DNA of 64,000 nucleotides from Bacillus sp. AFS041924 (GCF_002577195.1 NZ_NULG01000038.1:48327-112326); one strand, 5' to 3'. Shown: positions 1 through 9,798, counted from the stretch's first letter. Program-made: numbers and translations. The notes: generated by a model not told the origin, from the sequence alone.

Positions 1-69
1 AAAGGCTTGTCGAGGAGGCTTTAGGGTCACGCCCTATGGAAAGCGAAGTACCTGGAATGGAAAATCAAC
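1..69 (-). repeat. Bacillaceae-type intergenic repeat, truncated by window edge
   Basis: GC-richer than its surroundings. Read on the minus strand it starts GTTGATTTTCCATTCCAGG, continues with CTTCGCTTTCC and ends in a GCCTCCTCG block. The same order of motifs occurs in the copy at 51832-51958. It matches the common Bacillaceae intergenic repeat from memory of the family, not from a search. Confidence 0.6.
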
Positions 70-106
70 ATTCTTTTTTAACAGAGCCAAAAATTAAATA
101 ACAAAA

Positions 107-147
107 GGATCTTGGTATATGGGGAAATTCTTGATTTACCAAGATCC
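107..147 (+). promoter_or_regulatory. Inverted repeat in PTS operon leader
   Basis: Perfect 11-bp arms GGATCTTGGTA (107-117) and TACCAAGATCC (137-147) with a 19-nt spacer, 26 nt before the licC start codon. No U-tract follows, so it is not a plain terminator. It could be an operator or a leader-RNA structure. It does not resemble the LicT/BglG antiterminator site that I know. Confidence 0.45.
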
Positions 148-173
148 TACATCCTTAGAGAGGTGACAACAAA

Positions 174-1478
174 ATGAAAAGTAATTTTTTTGAGAAAAAA
201 TTCTTACCAATCGCTTCAAAAATAGGTAATCAAAGACACTTACTTGCCTTACGTGACGGTATTATGTTTGCTATGCCACTAATGATTATTGGTTCATTTT
301 TCATTATCGTAGCTTGGTTAGAAGCAGAGTGGTATCAAAATTTCATGTCAAAAGTATTTGGCGAAAACTGGAATGCTTTTGGTGATATAGTTTATAACGG
401 ATCAATGGGGATCATCGCTTTAGTAGCAGTTTTTGGTGTAGCGTACTCCTTAGCAAGCAGCTATAAAGTCGATAAAAAGAATATTGATGGAGTTCCAGCT
501 GGAGTATTAGCATTAGCAAGTTATTTAATAGTTAACATTATGAGCACTTTCAAAGATGGTAAAGAAAGCGTAACTGCTTGGTCACCTGATCTTTTTGGTG
601 CACAGTACTTGTTTGTTGGATTAATTGTTGCAATTATTACTGCTGAAATATATCGTTATTTCTTACAAAAGAAGATTATTATCACGTTACCAGATACAGT
701 GCCGCCAACGGTTTCACGTTCATTTACGGCTCTTATTCCTGGTTTTGTCATTATCCTTTTCTTCCTACTAGTTCGTTATGGATTTAGTCATACTGGCTGG
801 GGAGATTTTGCAACGTTTGTTCAAAAGGTTGTGACACAACCGTTTACGATCTTAGGATCTACTTATATTGGTACACTTGTCGCATGTTTAATGGAACATC
901 TTTTATGGAGCTTTGGTATCCACGGTTCATCAATCATTACATCAGTTATGGAACCAATTTGGATTACAAATGCAGATGCAAACTTAGCAGCGGTTAAAGC
1001 AGGCAAAGATATTCCACATATCATTACGTATACATTCTATGAGAATGGTATCTGGATGGGTGGATCTGGTGCTACTTTACCAGTTGCAATCTATATGACG
1101 TTTTTAGCGAAGTCAAAACTTCTAAAGAAGGTAGGACGTCTAGCAATTGGCCCTTCTATCTTTAACGTAAACGAACCAATAATGTTTGGTGTTCCGATTG
1201 TTTTAAATCCATTTTTAATGATTCCTTACATTCTTGCACCAATAGCAGTATTAACTGTAACGTACTTTGGTACGTCAATGGGAATTTTCCCACATACAAC
1301 TGGTACGATCATTCCATGGACAACCCCATATTTCATAAGTGGTTATCTTATGACTGGCGGTAAGATTATGGGGGTAGTTATGCAATTGGTTGCATTTGCA
1401 GTGGCTTCAACTATTTGGTTCCCATTTATTAGAATGTGGGATAAGAAAAATTTAGACATGGAGAAGGCTAGCAATTAA
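174..1478 (+). CDS. licC: PTS lactose/cellobiose-family transporter subunit IIC
   Basis: Membrane channel of a phosphotransferase system that brings in and phosphorylates beta-glucoside disaccharides such as cellobiose or lichenan fragments. The 434-residue product has the usual length for LicC/CelB, about ten hydrophobic segments, and the conserved central region around EHLLWSFGIHGSS and the later NVNEPIMFG motif that forms part of the sugar site. The start follows a good AGAGAGGTG ribosome site. It heads an operon with IIB, IIA and a GH4 glucosidase; the gene order (IIC, RDD, IIB, IIA, GH4) differs from licBCAH of B. subtilis. No operon regulator lies in the window. The exact sugar is inferred from the family and the GH4 gene. 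Confidence 0.9.
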   Translation: MKSNFFEKKFLPIASKIGNQRHLLALRDGIMFAMPLMIIGSFFIIVAWLEAEWYQNFMSKVFGENWNAFGDIVYNGSMGIIALVAVFGVAYSLASSYKVDKKNIDGVPAGVLALASYLIVNIMSTFKDGKESVTAWSPDLFGAQYLFVGLIVAIITAEIYRYFLQKKIIITLPDTVPPTVSRSFTALIPGFVIILFFLLVRYGFSHTGWGDFATFVQKVVTQPFTILGSTYIGTLVACLMEHLLWSFGIHGSSIITSVMEPIWITNADANLAAVKAGKDIPHIITYTFYENGIWMGGSGATLPVAIYMTFLAKSKLLKKVGRLAIGPSIFNVNEPIMFGVPIVLNPFLMIPYILAPIAVLTVTYFGTSMGIFPHTTGTIIPWTTPYFISGYLMTGGKIMGVVMQLVAFAVASTIWFPFIRMWDKKNLDMEKASN

Positions 1479-1592
1479 TTTAGGCCTATGTTCTCTCGGG
1501 TGTCATTCAACCAAAGCTTGGCACCTTAGCCTATTTGATCTAGGGTAGGTCGTTAAAAAAAGACGGATTATTGAATAGAAGGGAATACAACT

Positions 1593-2117
1593 ATGGAAAA
1601 TCGACAAAAAATGATTACTTCGTTTCGATTAAAAAGAATCGGTGCCTTTGTCATTGATGCAATCATTGTTTCAATCATCTTGTCAATTGTATATCGAATC
1701 ACCGGACTTCCAAACTTTCCTGGAGTTCTAGCGAATATGATTGAAATTCAAAAGTCAGTGGGCGAGGCTGCTAGTCAAGAGGCGACTATAAAAGTAATGG
1801 CTCTTTTTAATGAAGCCTTTCTTCAATCACTTATTATCTACTTTTGTTATGAGGTTGTGACTACTTTATTGTTAAATGGATCGACAATTGGAAAGATGAT
1901 TTTTAGATTAAAACTAACACGAATGAATAATAAAAAAGGAATGCTTCCTTATATATTACTTGTGATTGTTCGAAGTTTCTTTAAATTTTTGACGATGTTT
2001 ATTTTTCAGGGCATCCCATTCTTTTTATCCGTTATAAGCATTTTTGCTAATAAAAAATCATTAGCTGTACACGATCGAATCGGTAGATTTGTCGTTATCA
2101 ATAAGAACGAAGTATAA
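1593..2117 (+). CDS. RDD family membrane protein
   Basis: 174 residues. The N-terminal FRLKRIGAFVIDAIIV carries the Arg and Asp that name the RDD family, followed by three or four membrane segments and a C-terminal AVHDRIGRFVVI end typical of the family. Roles of RDD proteins are mostly unknown; some are linked to ion transport. It lies 114 nt after the PTS IIC gene and 28 nt before the IIB start, so it is almost certainly co-transcribed. It is not a standard PTS component, and whether it takes part in sugar uptake is open. Confidence 0.8.
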   Translation: MENRQKMITSFRLKRIGAFVIDAIIVSIILSIVYRITGLPNFPGVLANMIEIQKSVGEAASQEATIKVMALFNEAFLQSLIIYFCYEVVTTLLLNGSTIGKMIFRLKLTRMNNKKGMLPYILLVIVRSFFKFLTMFIFQGIPFFLSVISIFANKKSLAVHDRIGRFVVINKNEV

Positions 2118-2145
2118 AAACTTACTAAAGAAAGAGGAAATCATC

Positions 2146-2454
2146 ATGAATATTTTACTTTGCTGTGCTGCTGGTATGTCAACAAGTCTAATCGTTTCAA
2201 AAATGGAGAAGGTTGCTGAGTCAAAAGGAATTTCGGCACGTATTTGGGCAGTTTCTGAATCAGTTGTTCGCTCAGAGGTTGAAGAGGCAGATGTGTTATT
2301 ACTAGGACCACAAGTCCGTTTTCTTTTAGAAGAAATGGAAGAAATCTGTGGAGAGAAAAATATCCCAGTTGAAGTAATTAATATGATGAATTATGGCATG
2401 TGCGATGGTGAAGCGATTCTAGAGCAAGCGATCAATTTAAAAGAAAATAAATAA
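2146..2454 (+). CDS. licB: PTS lactose/cellobiose-family subunit IIB
   Basis: Cytoplasmic phosphocarrier of about 102 residues. It begins MNILLCCAAGMSTSLIV, where a Cys in the CCAAGMSTS loop is the phosphorylated residue of the family. A longer frame opens at 2089 inside the RDD gene, but the start at 2146 has the AAGAGG ribosome site and gives exactly the family N-terminus. It passes phosphate from IIA to the incoming sugar at IIC. Confidence 0.92.
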   Translation: MNILLCCAAGMSTSLIVSKMEKVAESKGISARIWAVSESVVRSEVEEADVLLLGPQVRFLLEEMEEICGEKNIPVEVINMMNYGMCDGEAILEQAINLKENK

Positions 2455-2597
2455 TTTTAATTTTTTGAAGTGACTCTTCTGATCTTTACTAAAGCAAGAA
2501 ATGATGATTACCTAATAGGTTTATAACAGGAAATTTGTGACCATAGGGTTATGACGATAAAGAATTTTTAATCCAAAAGAGAGGAGGTCAGTTTTTT

Positions 2598-2909
2598 ATG
2601 GTAAAAAATGAACAGGAAATTTTCACGCTGATTTTACACGGGGGAAATGGTCGTAGTGCGGCAATGGAGGCTATTAGCGCTGCCAAAAAACAGGATTTTG
2701 AATTAGCTCACAAAAAATTGAAAGAGTCAGGTGATGCTCTAAACGAAGCACACCATATTCAAACAACACTTATTCAATCAGAGATTGGTGGCAATCAGAC
2801 GGAAATCTCACTTCTAATGATTCACGCACAAGATCACTTAATGAATGCAATGACCGTAAAAGACCTAGCAAAAGAGTTCGTTGACTTGTATGAGAGGGGC
2901 CTAAAATAA
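2598..2909 (+). CDS. licA: PTS lactose/cellobiose-family subunit IIA
   Basis: 103-residue helical phosphocarrier that takes phosphate from HPr and hands it to IIB. The expected His-rich helix is present ([14 protein letters not shown]), as is the second His motif [10 protein letters not shown]. The start follows a strong GAGAGGAGGT site. Its stop codon overlaps the ATG of the GH4 gene by one base, which points to translational coupling. A 143-nt spacer separates it from the IIB gene; no terminator was seen there. Confidence 0.93.
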   Translation: MVKNEQEIFTLILHGGNGRSAAMEAISAAKKQDFELAHKKLKESGDALNEAHHIQTTLIQSEIGGNQTEISLLMIHAQDHLMNAMTVKDLAKEFVDLYERGLK

Positions 2910-4225
2910 TGTCAAAGAAATTTAAAATCGTGACAATAGGTGGAGGCTCAAGTTACACACCAGAACTGGTAGAAGGAATTATAAAGCGCTATGAGCAAAT
3001 ACCAGTTACAGAACTGTGGCTTGTTGACGTTGAAGCAGGTCAAGAAAAATTAGAAATAGTTGGTGCATTAGCAAAGCGTATGGTCAAAAAAGCGGGAGTA
3101 CCAATGGAAATTCATCTTTCGTACGATCGACGAGAAGCACTAAAAGATGCTGATTTTGTTACAACACAGCTTCGTGTTGGACAATTAGCAGCACGTGCAC
3201 TTGACGAAAGAATTCCGCTTAAACACGGAGTAATTGGTCAAGAAACAAATGGTGCAGGTGGCCTGTTTAAAGCACTGCGTACAATCCCAGTTATTTTAGA
3301 TATTTGTAAAGAAGTTGAAGAGCTTTGTCCGAATGCTTGGATTCTTAACTTTACAAACCCTGCAGGTATGGTAACGGAAGCGGCATTAAGATATTCAAAC
3401 ATTAAGAGGTTTATAGGACTTTGTAATATACCAATTGGAATGGAAATGGGTATTGCAAAACTATTAAACGTAGATCACTCTCGTGTACGAATTGATTTTG
3501 CCGGACTTAATCATATGGTATTCGGAGTTGAAGTTTATTTAGACGGAGTTAGTGTAAAAGAGCAAGTACTTGAAATGATTATGGACCCTGCTAATGCAAG
3601 CTTTGTAAAAAATATAGATGCAGAAGAATGGGCACCTGAATTCCTTAAAGCAGTTCATGTCATTCCTTGTTCGTATCATCACTACTATTACAAAACATCT
3701 GAGATGCTAGAAAGAGCATTAAAAGATTTTGAGTCGAACGAAACTCGTGCAGAAGTCGTACAAAAAATTGAAGCATCTTTATTTGAAAAATATAAAGATG
3801 AAGCGCTGGATGTAAAACCACCGGAACTAGAAAAACGTGGTGGGGCTTACTATTCTGATGCGGCTTGTCGTTTAATTTCATCAATCTACAATGATACAAG
3901 GGATATCCAACCATTGAACACGATGAACAAAGGTGCAATTACAGGCTTACCGTATGACGGTGCTGTAGAAGTTAGCTGTATCATTACAAAAGATGGTCCA
4001 ATTCCATTAACAATCGGGGAATTGCCAGTACCAGTTCGAGGTTTAATTCAAACAATTAAATCTTTTGAACAGACGGCAATCGAGGCTGCAGTAGAAGGAA
4101 ATCGTGAAAAAGCAATTCTTGCATTAACAATTAATCCACTCGTAGCTAATGATAAAGTAGCAGTAGCTATTGTGGACGAAATGCTTGAGGCTCATAAAGA
4201 ATATTTACCGAGATTTTTTAACTAA
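2909..4225 (+). CDS. licH: 6-phospho-beta-glucosidase, glycoside hydrolase family 4
   Basis: Splits the phosphorylated disaccharide made by the PTS into glucose 6-phosphate and a free sugar. GH4 enzymes use NAD and a divalent metal. The 438-residue protein begins with the NAD loop VTIGGGSSYTPELV, and shows the family signatures NFTNPAGMVTEA, GLCNIPIG (metal-binding Cys) and AGLNHM (metal-binding His). The length is normal. It is the last gene of the operon and is followed within 15 nt by a strong terminator. Assignment to beta- rather than alpha-glucosides rests on the PTS partner family and the overall LicH/CelF likeness. Confidence 0.92.
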   Translation: MSKKFKIVTIGGGSSYTPELVEGIIKRYEQIPVTELWLVDVEAGQEKLEIVGALAKRMVKKAGVPMEIHLSYDRREALKDADFVTTQLRVGQLAARALDERIPLKHGVIGQETNGAGGLFKALRTIPVILDICKEVEELCPNAWILNFTNPAGMVTEAALRYSNIKRFIGLCNIPIGMEMGIAKLLNVDHSRVRIDFAGLNHMVFGVEVYLDGVSVKEQVLEMIMDPANASFVKNIDAEEWAPEFLKAVHVIPCSYHHYYYKTSEMLERALKDFESNETRAEVVQKIEASLFEKYKDEALDVKPPELEKRGGAYYSDAACRLISSIYNDTRDIQPLNTMNKGAITGLPYDGAVEVSCIITKDGPIPLTIGELPVPVRGLIQTIKSFEQTAIEAAVEGNREKAILALTINPLVANDKVAVAIVDEMLEAHKEYLPRFFN

Positions 4226-4237
4226 CTTACTGTTTAA

Positions 4238-4283
4238 GACAGCGTCCTTTCGGATGCTGTCTTTTTTTTTTTTTTTTTTTTTT
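4238..4283 (+). terminator. Rho-independent terminator with 22-T tract
   Basis: GACAGCGTCC and GGATGCTGTC pair around a TTTC loop, followed by an uninterrupted run of 22 T. It ends the PTS operon. The run is far longer than termination needs and could vary in length by slippage. Confidence 0.95.
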
Positions 4284-4854
4284 ATTTAAAGATAGTATGA
4301 GACTTTAATAAATCTACAAGTGATCCTTAAACTTTCATCATTTTACCTTAATATGAATCCACACTCTTCTAAAGTCTTAGAGTATCCCTATATGTTTTTC
4401 AAAAACTCTATGAATATATATCTAGAAAGAAAAAGAGAAATAGAACTTTAAATCTATTAAAAATAGCCTGAAAACGATAAGACAATACAAAAATTTACAT
4501 ATTTTTAGTAAAAATACAAAAAAAGTATAAAAATTTTAAAATATTAAGAATTTTATGAAGGGATTTTGACTCAAAAAAAGAATTACTTAATTTATCTATT
4601 ATTCCTTAAAAACTTTATTTAAACTTTATTAAAAAAGTATAGGCATTAATAGGGCTAATTACGATGAAAGGAGAAATTAGGGGGTTATCTGGTAAAAAAT
4701 GATAGGGGTATTTCGGTATGTTCTTTATTGAGAAAATCTCGAAGAATCTGTCGATGTTCCTCGAATGTCTGTATTACAGGGGAAGTTTTTAAAGAAGGTT
4801 TTGCGCTAATTTATTTAATTATTTAACTAAAATTTTCTTGAGAGGAAATGAGAA
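4284..4854. other. AT-rich intergenic region, 570 bp
   Basis: I see no gene, RNA or clear repeat here. It must contain the promoter of the subtilase gene, but I could not pick one with confidence. The last 15 bases hold the GAGAGGAAA ribosome site. Confidence 0.6.
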
Positions 4855-7800
4855 ATGAATAACAAAAAGAATCGTAAAATTACTACATACGCTTTAGCGT
4901 CTGCTCTTGCTCTTTCTAATTTGGCTTTTGTTTCACCAACATCAGCTGCATCTTACCGACCTGGCGATTTAGCATCGAAGTTAGACCAAATTAGACAATC
5001 ACAGGAATCAAAGGAATTACAAAATAAAAATAAAGTATCTGATGCGAAAGCAAATTTAAAAGCGTCAGATAAAGTGCGTGTCATCGTTGAAGTGGATGGA
5101 CAATCACCTGTTGAGTATGCAACAAAACAAGGTAAATTGTTTAAGGACTTATCTGAAAGTCAAAAGTCTAGTCTTTATGCGAAAGTAGAAAGCCAACAAA
5201 ACTCAGTTAAATCTAAGCTACAATCAAAAGGGATTAATATTAATTATAAAAAACAATTTTCAACTGCATTTAACGGTTTCAGTGGTGTAGTTGAATTTGG
5301 TGATGTAGCAAAAATTGAAGCTACTTCAGGTGTAAAAAGTGTTTATCTAGCAAAGGAATATAATCGTCCTGAATCTGAGCAAGTTACGCCAGATATGACA
5401 AAAAGCCATCAATTTATCCAGTCTAAAGAAACTTGGAAAGACACTGGATATGACGGTAAAGGAATGGTTATCTCTATTATTGATACAGGGATTGACCCTA
5501 CACACCGTGACTTCAAATTAACGGATCCTTCAAAAGAGGACTTAACAAAAGATTCAGTAGCTCAACTTGTAAAAGATAAAGGTTTACAAGGTAAATTCTA
5601 CACTGACAAAGTTCCTTATGGTTATAACTATTATGACCAAAACGATATCGTAACGGACCTTGGACCTGGTGCTTCTATGCATGGTATGCACGTAGCTGGT
5701 ACTACAGCTGCTAACGGTGATGAAGCAAACGGTGGTATTAAAGGGGTTGCACCGGAAGCGCAAGTTCTTGCGATGAAGGTATTCAGTAATGACCCAAGCT
5801 ACCCTTCAACTTGGTCTGATATTTATCTTGCAGCAATCGACGATTCGATTAAACTAGGTGCTGATGTATTAAACATGAGTCTTGGATCAGTAGCATCTTC
5901 TTATCAACCAGAAAGTGCAGAGGATCTTGCTATTACTCGTGCAGTAGACAACGGTATCGTATGTGCTGTTTCTTCAGGTAACTCAAATCATATTGGTTAT
6001 GGATGGGGAGATCCTTTAGCACAAAACCCTGATATCGGTGTTACTGGAGCACCTGGTCTTAATAAAGATACAATCTCAGTAGCTGCTTCTGGAAATGAAG
6101 CTTATCTATATGAACATGCTATAACTGTTGAAGGTAATAATAGTCTAAGTGTTGTTGGTAAAGGAATTGATGATTGGAAAAAACTATCAGACAAGTTTGG
6201 CGGGAATCTTCCGATTGTAGACCTTGGTAAAGCTGATAATGGAAGCTACAAATTAGGTTTCCCAGAAGATTACAACGGTGTAGATGTTAAAGGTAAAATT
6301 GTTCTTGTAGCACGTGGTTCGTTAGCGTTTGCTGATAAAACGAAGTATGCATCTCAAGCTGGCGCTGCTGGTATTATCGTATGGAATGCGACAAACGGTG
6401 TTCAATACGCTGACCAAGGTGGCTGGGAAGTTCCAATCATGCTAGTTAACTCAAAAGCAGATGGAGAAGCATTATCGAATGCAATTAACGGATCAGGGAC
6501 ATTACATGTTAACCAAACTGCTAGAAATGAAAGTCCTGAAATGGGCCGTATGACAAGCTTTACTTCATGGGGTGTTACGCCTAGCCTTGGGTTAAAGCCT
6601 GAAATTACAGCTCCTGGTGGAAATATCTTATCAACTGTTAACAACAATCAATATGAAGTGATGAGTGGTACTTCAATGGCAGCTCCACACGTAGCTGGTG
6701 GATCTGCATTAGTACAGGAATACTTGAAAAATGATAAACGCTTTAGCTCTTTAGGCGTTAGCGAGCGTACCCACTTAGCTAAAGTATTATTAATGAATAC
6801 TTCAAAAGTAATCAATGACCTTGATGGACACCCATTCTCTCCACGCCGCCAAGGTGCTGGTATGATGCAAATCGAGAATGCAGTTACAACACCAGTTTAC
6901 TTCTATAACAAGTCAACAGGTGAAGCAAAATATGAATTGAAGGATTTCCAATCTAAACAAGTTTCAATGACTTTCACAGCGAAAAATATTTCTACTAAAG
7001 ATGCATTTTATAAAGTAGATACAACGGCATTAACTGATGAATTCTATCAAACTACTGGTGTTGACCGTAATGCTCTTCAAACAGGCAAATTAGATGGTGT
7101 AAAAATAGATGCACCAGAATCGGTTATGGTACCAGCAGGTCAATCTGTTGATTTCACTGTAAAAATTGATTTAACGAATGCAAAAATTCCAGGATTCGAT
7201 AAAGGTGGAAAAGAAATTCTAGCAGATCTTCATGAGAATATTTTCGTTGAAGGTTCTGTAAACCTTATTGGTACTCTAGGTAATCCAAACCTAACTGCTC
7301 CATACGTAGGTTTCTACGGTAAGTGGGACAGTCTACCAATTCTTGATGGATTCAAGGATTTAGGCGAAACTCGTTATTTTGATTTACAAACACTTTATGG
7401 ACCAGGTGCACATGATATGGCGCGCGATGGTGATAATTATTTCTATGGTTCTGTTCCAGGTAAGAATTTCTATGCTTTATCACCTAATAAAGACGGATAT
7501 GCTGATGATATTAACGCACTTCCATCATTCTTAAGAAATGCAGAAGAAGCACAATATAACATACTTGATAAAGACGGTAAATTCCTTCGCCGTTTAAGTG
7601 CACAAGCTGATGTTACTAAAAATAACTTTAACAATGGTAGAGGCGCAATCATGAAGGATAGTGCGTCAACTATTTGGGATGGTAAAGTAAATGGTGAAGT
7701 TGTACCAGACGGTTTATACAATTACGAGATTAAAGCTGTAATTGGTTACGATGGTGCAGAGTGGCAGTCTAAGAAAATTCCAGTTTATGTAGATACTCAT

Positions 7801-9660
7801 GCTCCAAGCATTAAAGCAACTTATGATGCAGATAAGAAAGTTGTAACTTGGGAAGGTTCAGATGATGGAACTGGAGTTAAAACTTATGGTATCTTCGTAA
7901 ATGGAAAACTTGTTGGACAAACTGACAATACAAAATCTTCATTTGATTTATCAACTGCTCCGGAAAAATCAGTAGTTGAAGTATTAGCACTCGACTACGC
8001 AGGTAATGCGGCAGAAGATACTGCGGCAATCGGTGACGTAGATCTTCCATTGGTATATATTACTGATGGCTCAAAAGATGATAATGGTGAATATGTTCCT
8101 AACTCACCAGAACCATGGGGAGCTTATAGTGACAACAAAGTTCCAGTAAAAGGTTTCGTAACAGATGAAATCGGTATTAAAACAGTTAAGGTTAATGGAA
8201 AAGAAGTTCCAGTTGAATTCGATGCGAAGACTGGACACTATAACTATTCAACAACTGTAACGTTTGATCAAGACGGTCCTTACACTGTACAAGTTGAAGC
8301 AACAGACTATGCTAATAAGAGCTTCTCAGTTGCTCGACATGTTTATGTTGATACACATGCAGCAGAAATTACTACAGACGCTCCTGCTCGAGTGGACAAA
8401 AATGTAGATCAAGTTACATTTAATGTAAATTTAAAAGATAACTATAGCTACTTAAACTTCTTCGTTGGTGAAAACCATGAATTTGAAGTACCTTTAATTA
8501 GCCCAGTAGATGTAGTAAAACCATTAAATAAAGATCATAAAGTTACTGTACCTTTAAAAGAAGGCGAAAATAAAATTACGTTAAGAGCAACTGACCTTGC
8601 TGGAAATGAAACAGTGAAGGAAGTAGTCATTAATCGTGAAGATGCTCCATTAACAACTGGTTGGGTAGTAAATGACGATAATAAAGTTTACTATTACGAC
8701 GAAGATGGAAAAATGCACAAAGGCTTCTTAGAATTAAAACAAACTGAAGAAGATTACACTTGGGTAACTACATTCTACTTTGACCCATCAACTGGCGAAA
8801 TGCACACTGGTTGGTTAGATTTAAATGGAAAACGCTATTACTTTGACCAAGGCGGTTCAATGGCAACAGACATCGCGTTTGTTCCTGAAAACAATACGTA
8901 CTTCTACTTTGATTCAAAAGGAGTAGCACAATCTGGTATCTTTGATTTATTTGGTGACAGAGCGTACTTTGATGCTAAGTCAGGTTTATTACGCAGCGCT
9001 TGGAAAAAAGTTGGTTCTAAAACGGTTTATGCAGACAAAGATGGTACTTTACACATTGGCTGGTTAAATAATAGTGGCAAGTGGTACTTCTTTAATAAAG
9101 ATGGCTACATGCAAACTGGTTGGTTAAATGATGGTAAAGACACTTACTATTTAAATAGTAAAGGTGAAAAAGTATTTGGCTGGAATACAATCTCTGGTAA
9201 AACTTACTACTTTAATTCAACTGGTGTGAAAGCAAAAGCTGGTTGGTTAAAAGTGAGTGGCAAGAAGTTTTACTTAAACAGCGACGGTTCAAGATTTAGC
9301 AATGGCTGGAAATCAATTAGTGGTAAATACTATTACTTCGATAAATATGGGGTAATGAAAACTGGTTGGTTAACAGTAAGTGGCAAGAAGTATTACTTAA
9401 ACAGTGATGGATCAAGATTTAGCAATGGCTGGAAATCAATCAGCGGTAAATACTACTACTTCGATAAAAACGGTGTAGTAAAAACTGGTTGGTTAACAGT
9501 AAGTGGTAAAAAGTACTACTTAAACGGCGATGGATCAAGATTTAACAATGGCTGGAAAAAAATAAGTGGTAAATACTATTACTTTAACAAATCTGGTGTA
9601 ATGGCTGTAAATACGAAAATCGGTAAATATAAAGTTGGTAAAGACGGAGCAAGAAAGTAA
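4855..9660 (+). CDS. Secreted S8 subtilase (lactocepin-like) with C-terminal cell-wall-binding repeats
   Basis: Extracellular serine protease of 1601 residues. A Sec signal peptide of about 31 residues ends near PTSAA. A prodomain covers roughly 60-170. The catalytic triad is intact: Asp210 (IIDTGID), His276 (MHGMHVAG) and Ser607 (GTSMAAPHVAG). A protease-associated domain is inserted at about 430-570. After about 700 come Fn3/Ig-like domains (VDTHAP... and VDTHAA... repeats), then from about 1265 a string of GW-x-x-x-x-GKxYYF units of the CW_binding_1/choline-binding repeat type, ending at 1601. There is no LPxTG motif, so attachment is probably non-covalent through these repeats. The gene is alone between a terminator and a convergent permease. 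Specific substrates cannot be predicted. Confidence 0.92.
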   Translation: MNNKKNRKITTYALASALALSNLAFVSPTSAASYRPGDLASKLDQIRQSQESKELQNKNKVSDAKANLKASDKVRVIVEVDGQSPVEYATKQGKLFKDLSESQKSSLYAKVESQQNSVKSKLQSKGININYKKQFSTAFNGFSGVVEFGDVAKIEATSGVKSVYLAKEYNRPESEQVTPDMTKSHQFIQSKETWKDTGYDGKGMVISIIDTGIDPTHRDFKLTDPSKEDLTKDSVAQLVKDKGLQGKFYTDKVPYGYNYYDQNDIVTDLGPGASMHGMHVAGTTAANGDEANGGIKGVAPEAQVLAMKVFSNDPSYPSTWSDIYLAAIDDSIKLGADVLNMSLGSVASSYQPESAEDLAITRAVDNGIVCAVSSGNSNHIGYGWGDPLAQNPDIGVTGAPGLNKDTISVAASGNEAYLYEHAITVEGNNSLSVVGKGIDDWKKLSDKFGGNLPIVDLGKADNGSYKLGFPEDYNGVDVKGKIVLVARGSLAFADKTKYASQAGAAGIIVWNATNGVQYADQGGWEVPIMLVNSKADGEALSNAINGSGTLHVNQTARNESPEMGRMTSFTSWGVTPSLGLKPEITAPGGNILSTVNNNQYEVMSGTSMAAPHVAGGSALVQEYLKNDKRFSSLGVSERTHLAKVLLMNTSKVINDLDGHPFSPRRQGAGMMQIENAVTTPVYFYNKSTGEAKYELKDFQSKQVSMTFTAKNISTKDAFYKVDTTALTDEFYQTTGVDRNALQTGKLDGVKIDAPESVMVPAGQSVDFTVKIDLTNAKIPGFDKGGKEILADLHENIFVEGSVNLIGTLGNPNLTAPYVGFYGKWDSLPILDGFKDLGETRYFDLQTLYGPGAHDMARDGDNYFYGSVPGKNFYALSPNKDGYADDINALPSFLRNAEEAQYNILDKDGKFLRRLSAQADVTKNNFNNGRGAIMKDSASTIWDGKVNGEVVPDGLYNYEIKAVIGYDGAEWQSKKIPVYVDTHAPSIKATYDADKKVVTWEGSDDGTGVKTYGIFVNGKLVGQTDNTKSSFDLSTAPEKSVVEVLALDYAGNAAEDTAAIGDVDLPLVYITDGSKDDNGEYVPNSPEPWGAYSDNKVPVKGFVTDEIGIKTVKVNGKEVPVEFDAKTGHYNYSTTVTFDQDGPYTVQVEATDYANKSFSVARHVYVDTHAAEITTDAPARVDKNVDQVTFNVNLKDNYSYLNFFVGENHEFEVPLISPVDVVKPLNKDHKVTVPLKEGENKITLRATDLAGNETVKEVVINREDAPLTTGWVVNDDNKVYYYDEDGKMHKGFLELKQTEEDYTWVTTFYFDPSTGEMHTGWLDLNGKRYYFDQGGSMATDIAFVPENNTYFYFDSKGVAQSGIFDLFGDRAYFDAKSGLLRSAWKKVGSKTVYADKDGTLHIGWLNNSGKWYFFNKDGYMQTGWLNDGKDTYYLNSKGEKVFGWNTISGKTYYFNSTGVKAKAGWLKVSGKKFYLNSDGSRFSNGWKSISGKYYYFDKYGVMKTGWLTVSGKKYYLNSDGSRFSNGWKSISGKYYYFDKNGVVKTGWLTVSGKKYYLNGDGSRFNNGWKKISGKYYYFNKSGVMAVNTKIGKYKVGKDGARK
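9238..9606 (+). repeat. Three 123-bp near-identical tandem repeats inside the protease gene
   Basis: Units start at 9238, 9361 and 9484, each 123 bp (41 codons), encoding two wall-binding modules (GWL.VSGKK.YLN.DGSRF.NGWK.ISGKYYYF). Differences between units are mostly silent or single-residue. The near identity points to recent expansion or gene conversion. Confidence 0.85.
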
Positions 9661-9703
9661 GCTTTGAGCTTTTAAAAATCGATTAAAGCATAGGAAATCA
9701 TGG

Positions 9704-9740
9704 GCATGTATTCGATACAAAATCGGATACATGCTTTTTG
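9704..9740 (+). terminator. Terminator of the protease gene
   Basis: GCATGTAT and ATACATGC pair, extended by a weaker TCGAT/ATCGG stem, with five T following. Confidence 0.8.
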
Positions 9741-9771
9741 TTAGGATAGGATTAATGGATGAAAAGCAAAA

Positions 9772-9798
9772 AAACAAGGAAAAATTTCCTTGTTTTTT
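9772..9798 (-). terminator. Terminator, probably bidirectional
   Basis: AACAAGGA pairs with TCCTTGTT, flanked by A-rich and T-rich tracts on the two sides, so it can work for both the protease (+) and the permease (-) transcripts. Confidence 0.7.

Noticed and set aside
107-147. LicT/BglG-type antitermination site before the PTS operon
   Set aside because: The arms do not resemble the RAT sequence and no terminator overlaps them.
9535-9777. Minus-strand frame of 80 codons at the end of the protease gene
   Set aside because: Shadow of the wall-binding repeats; no ribosome site.
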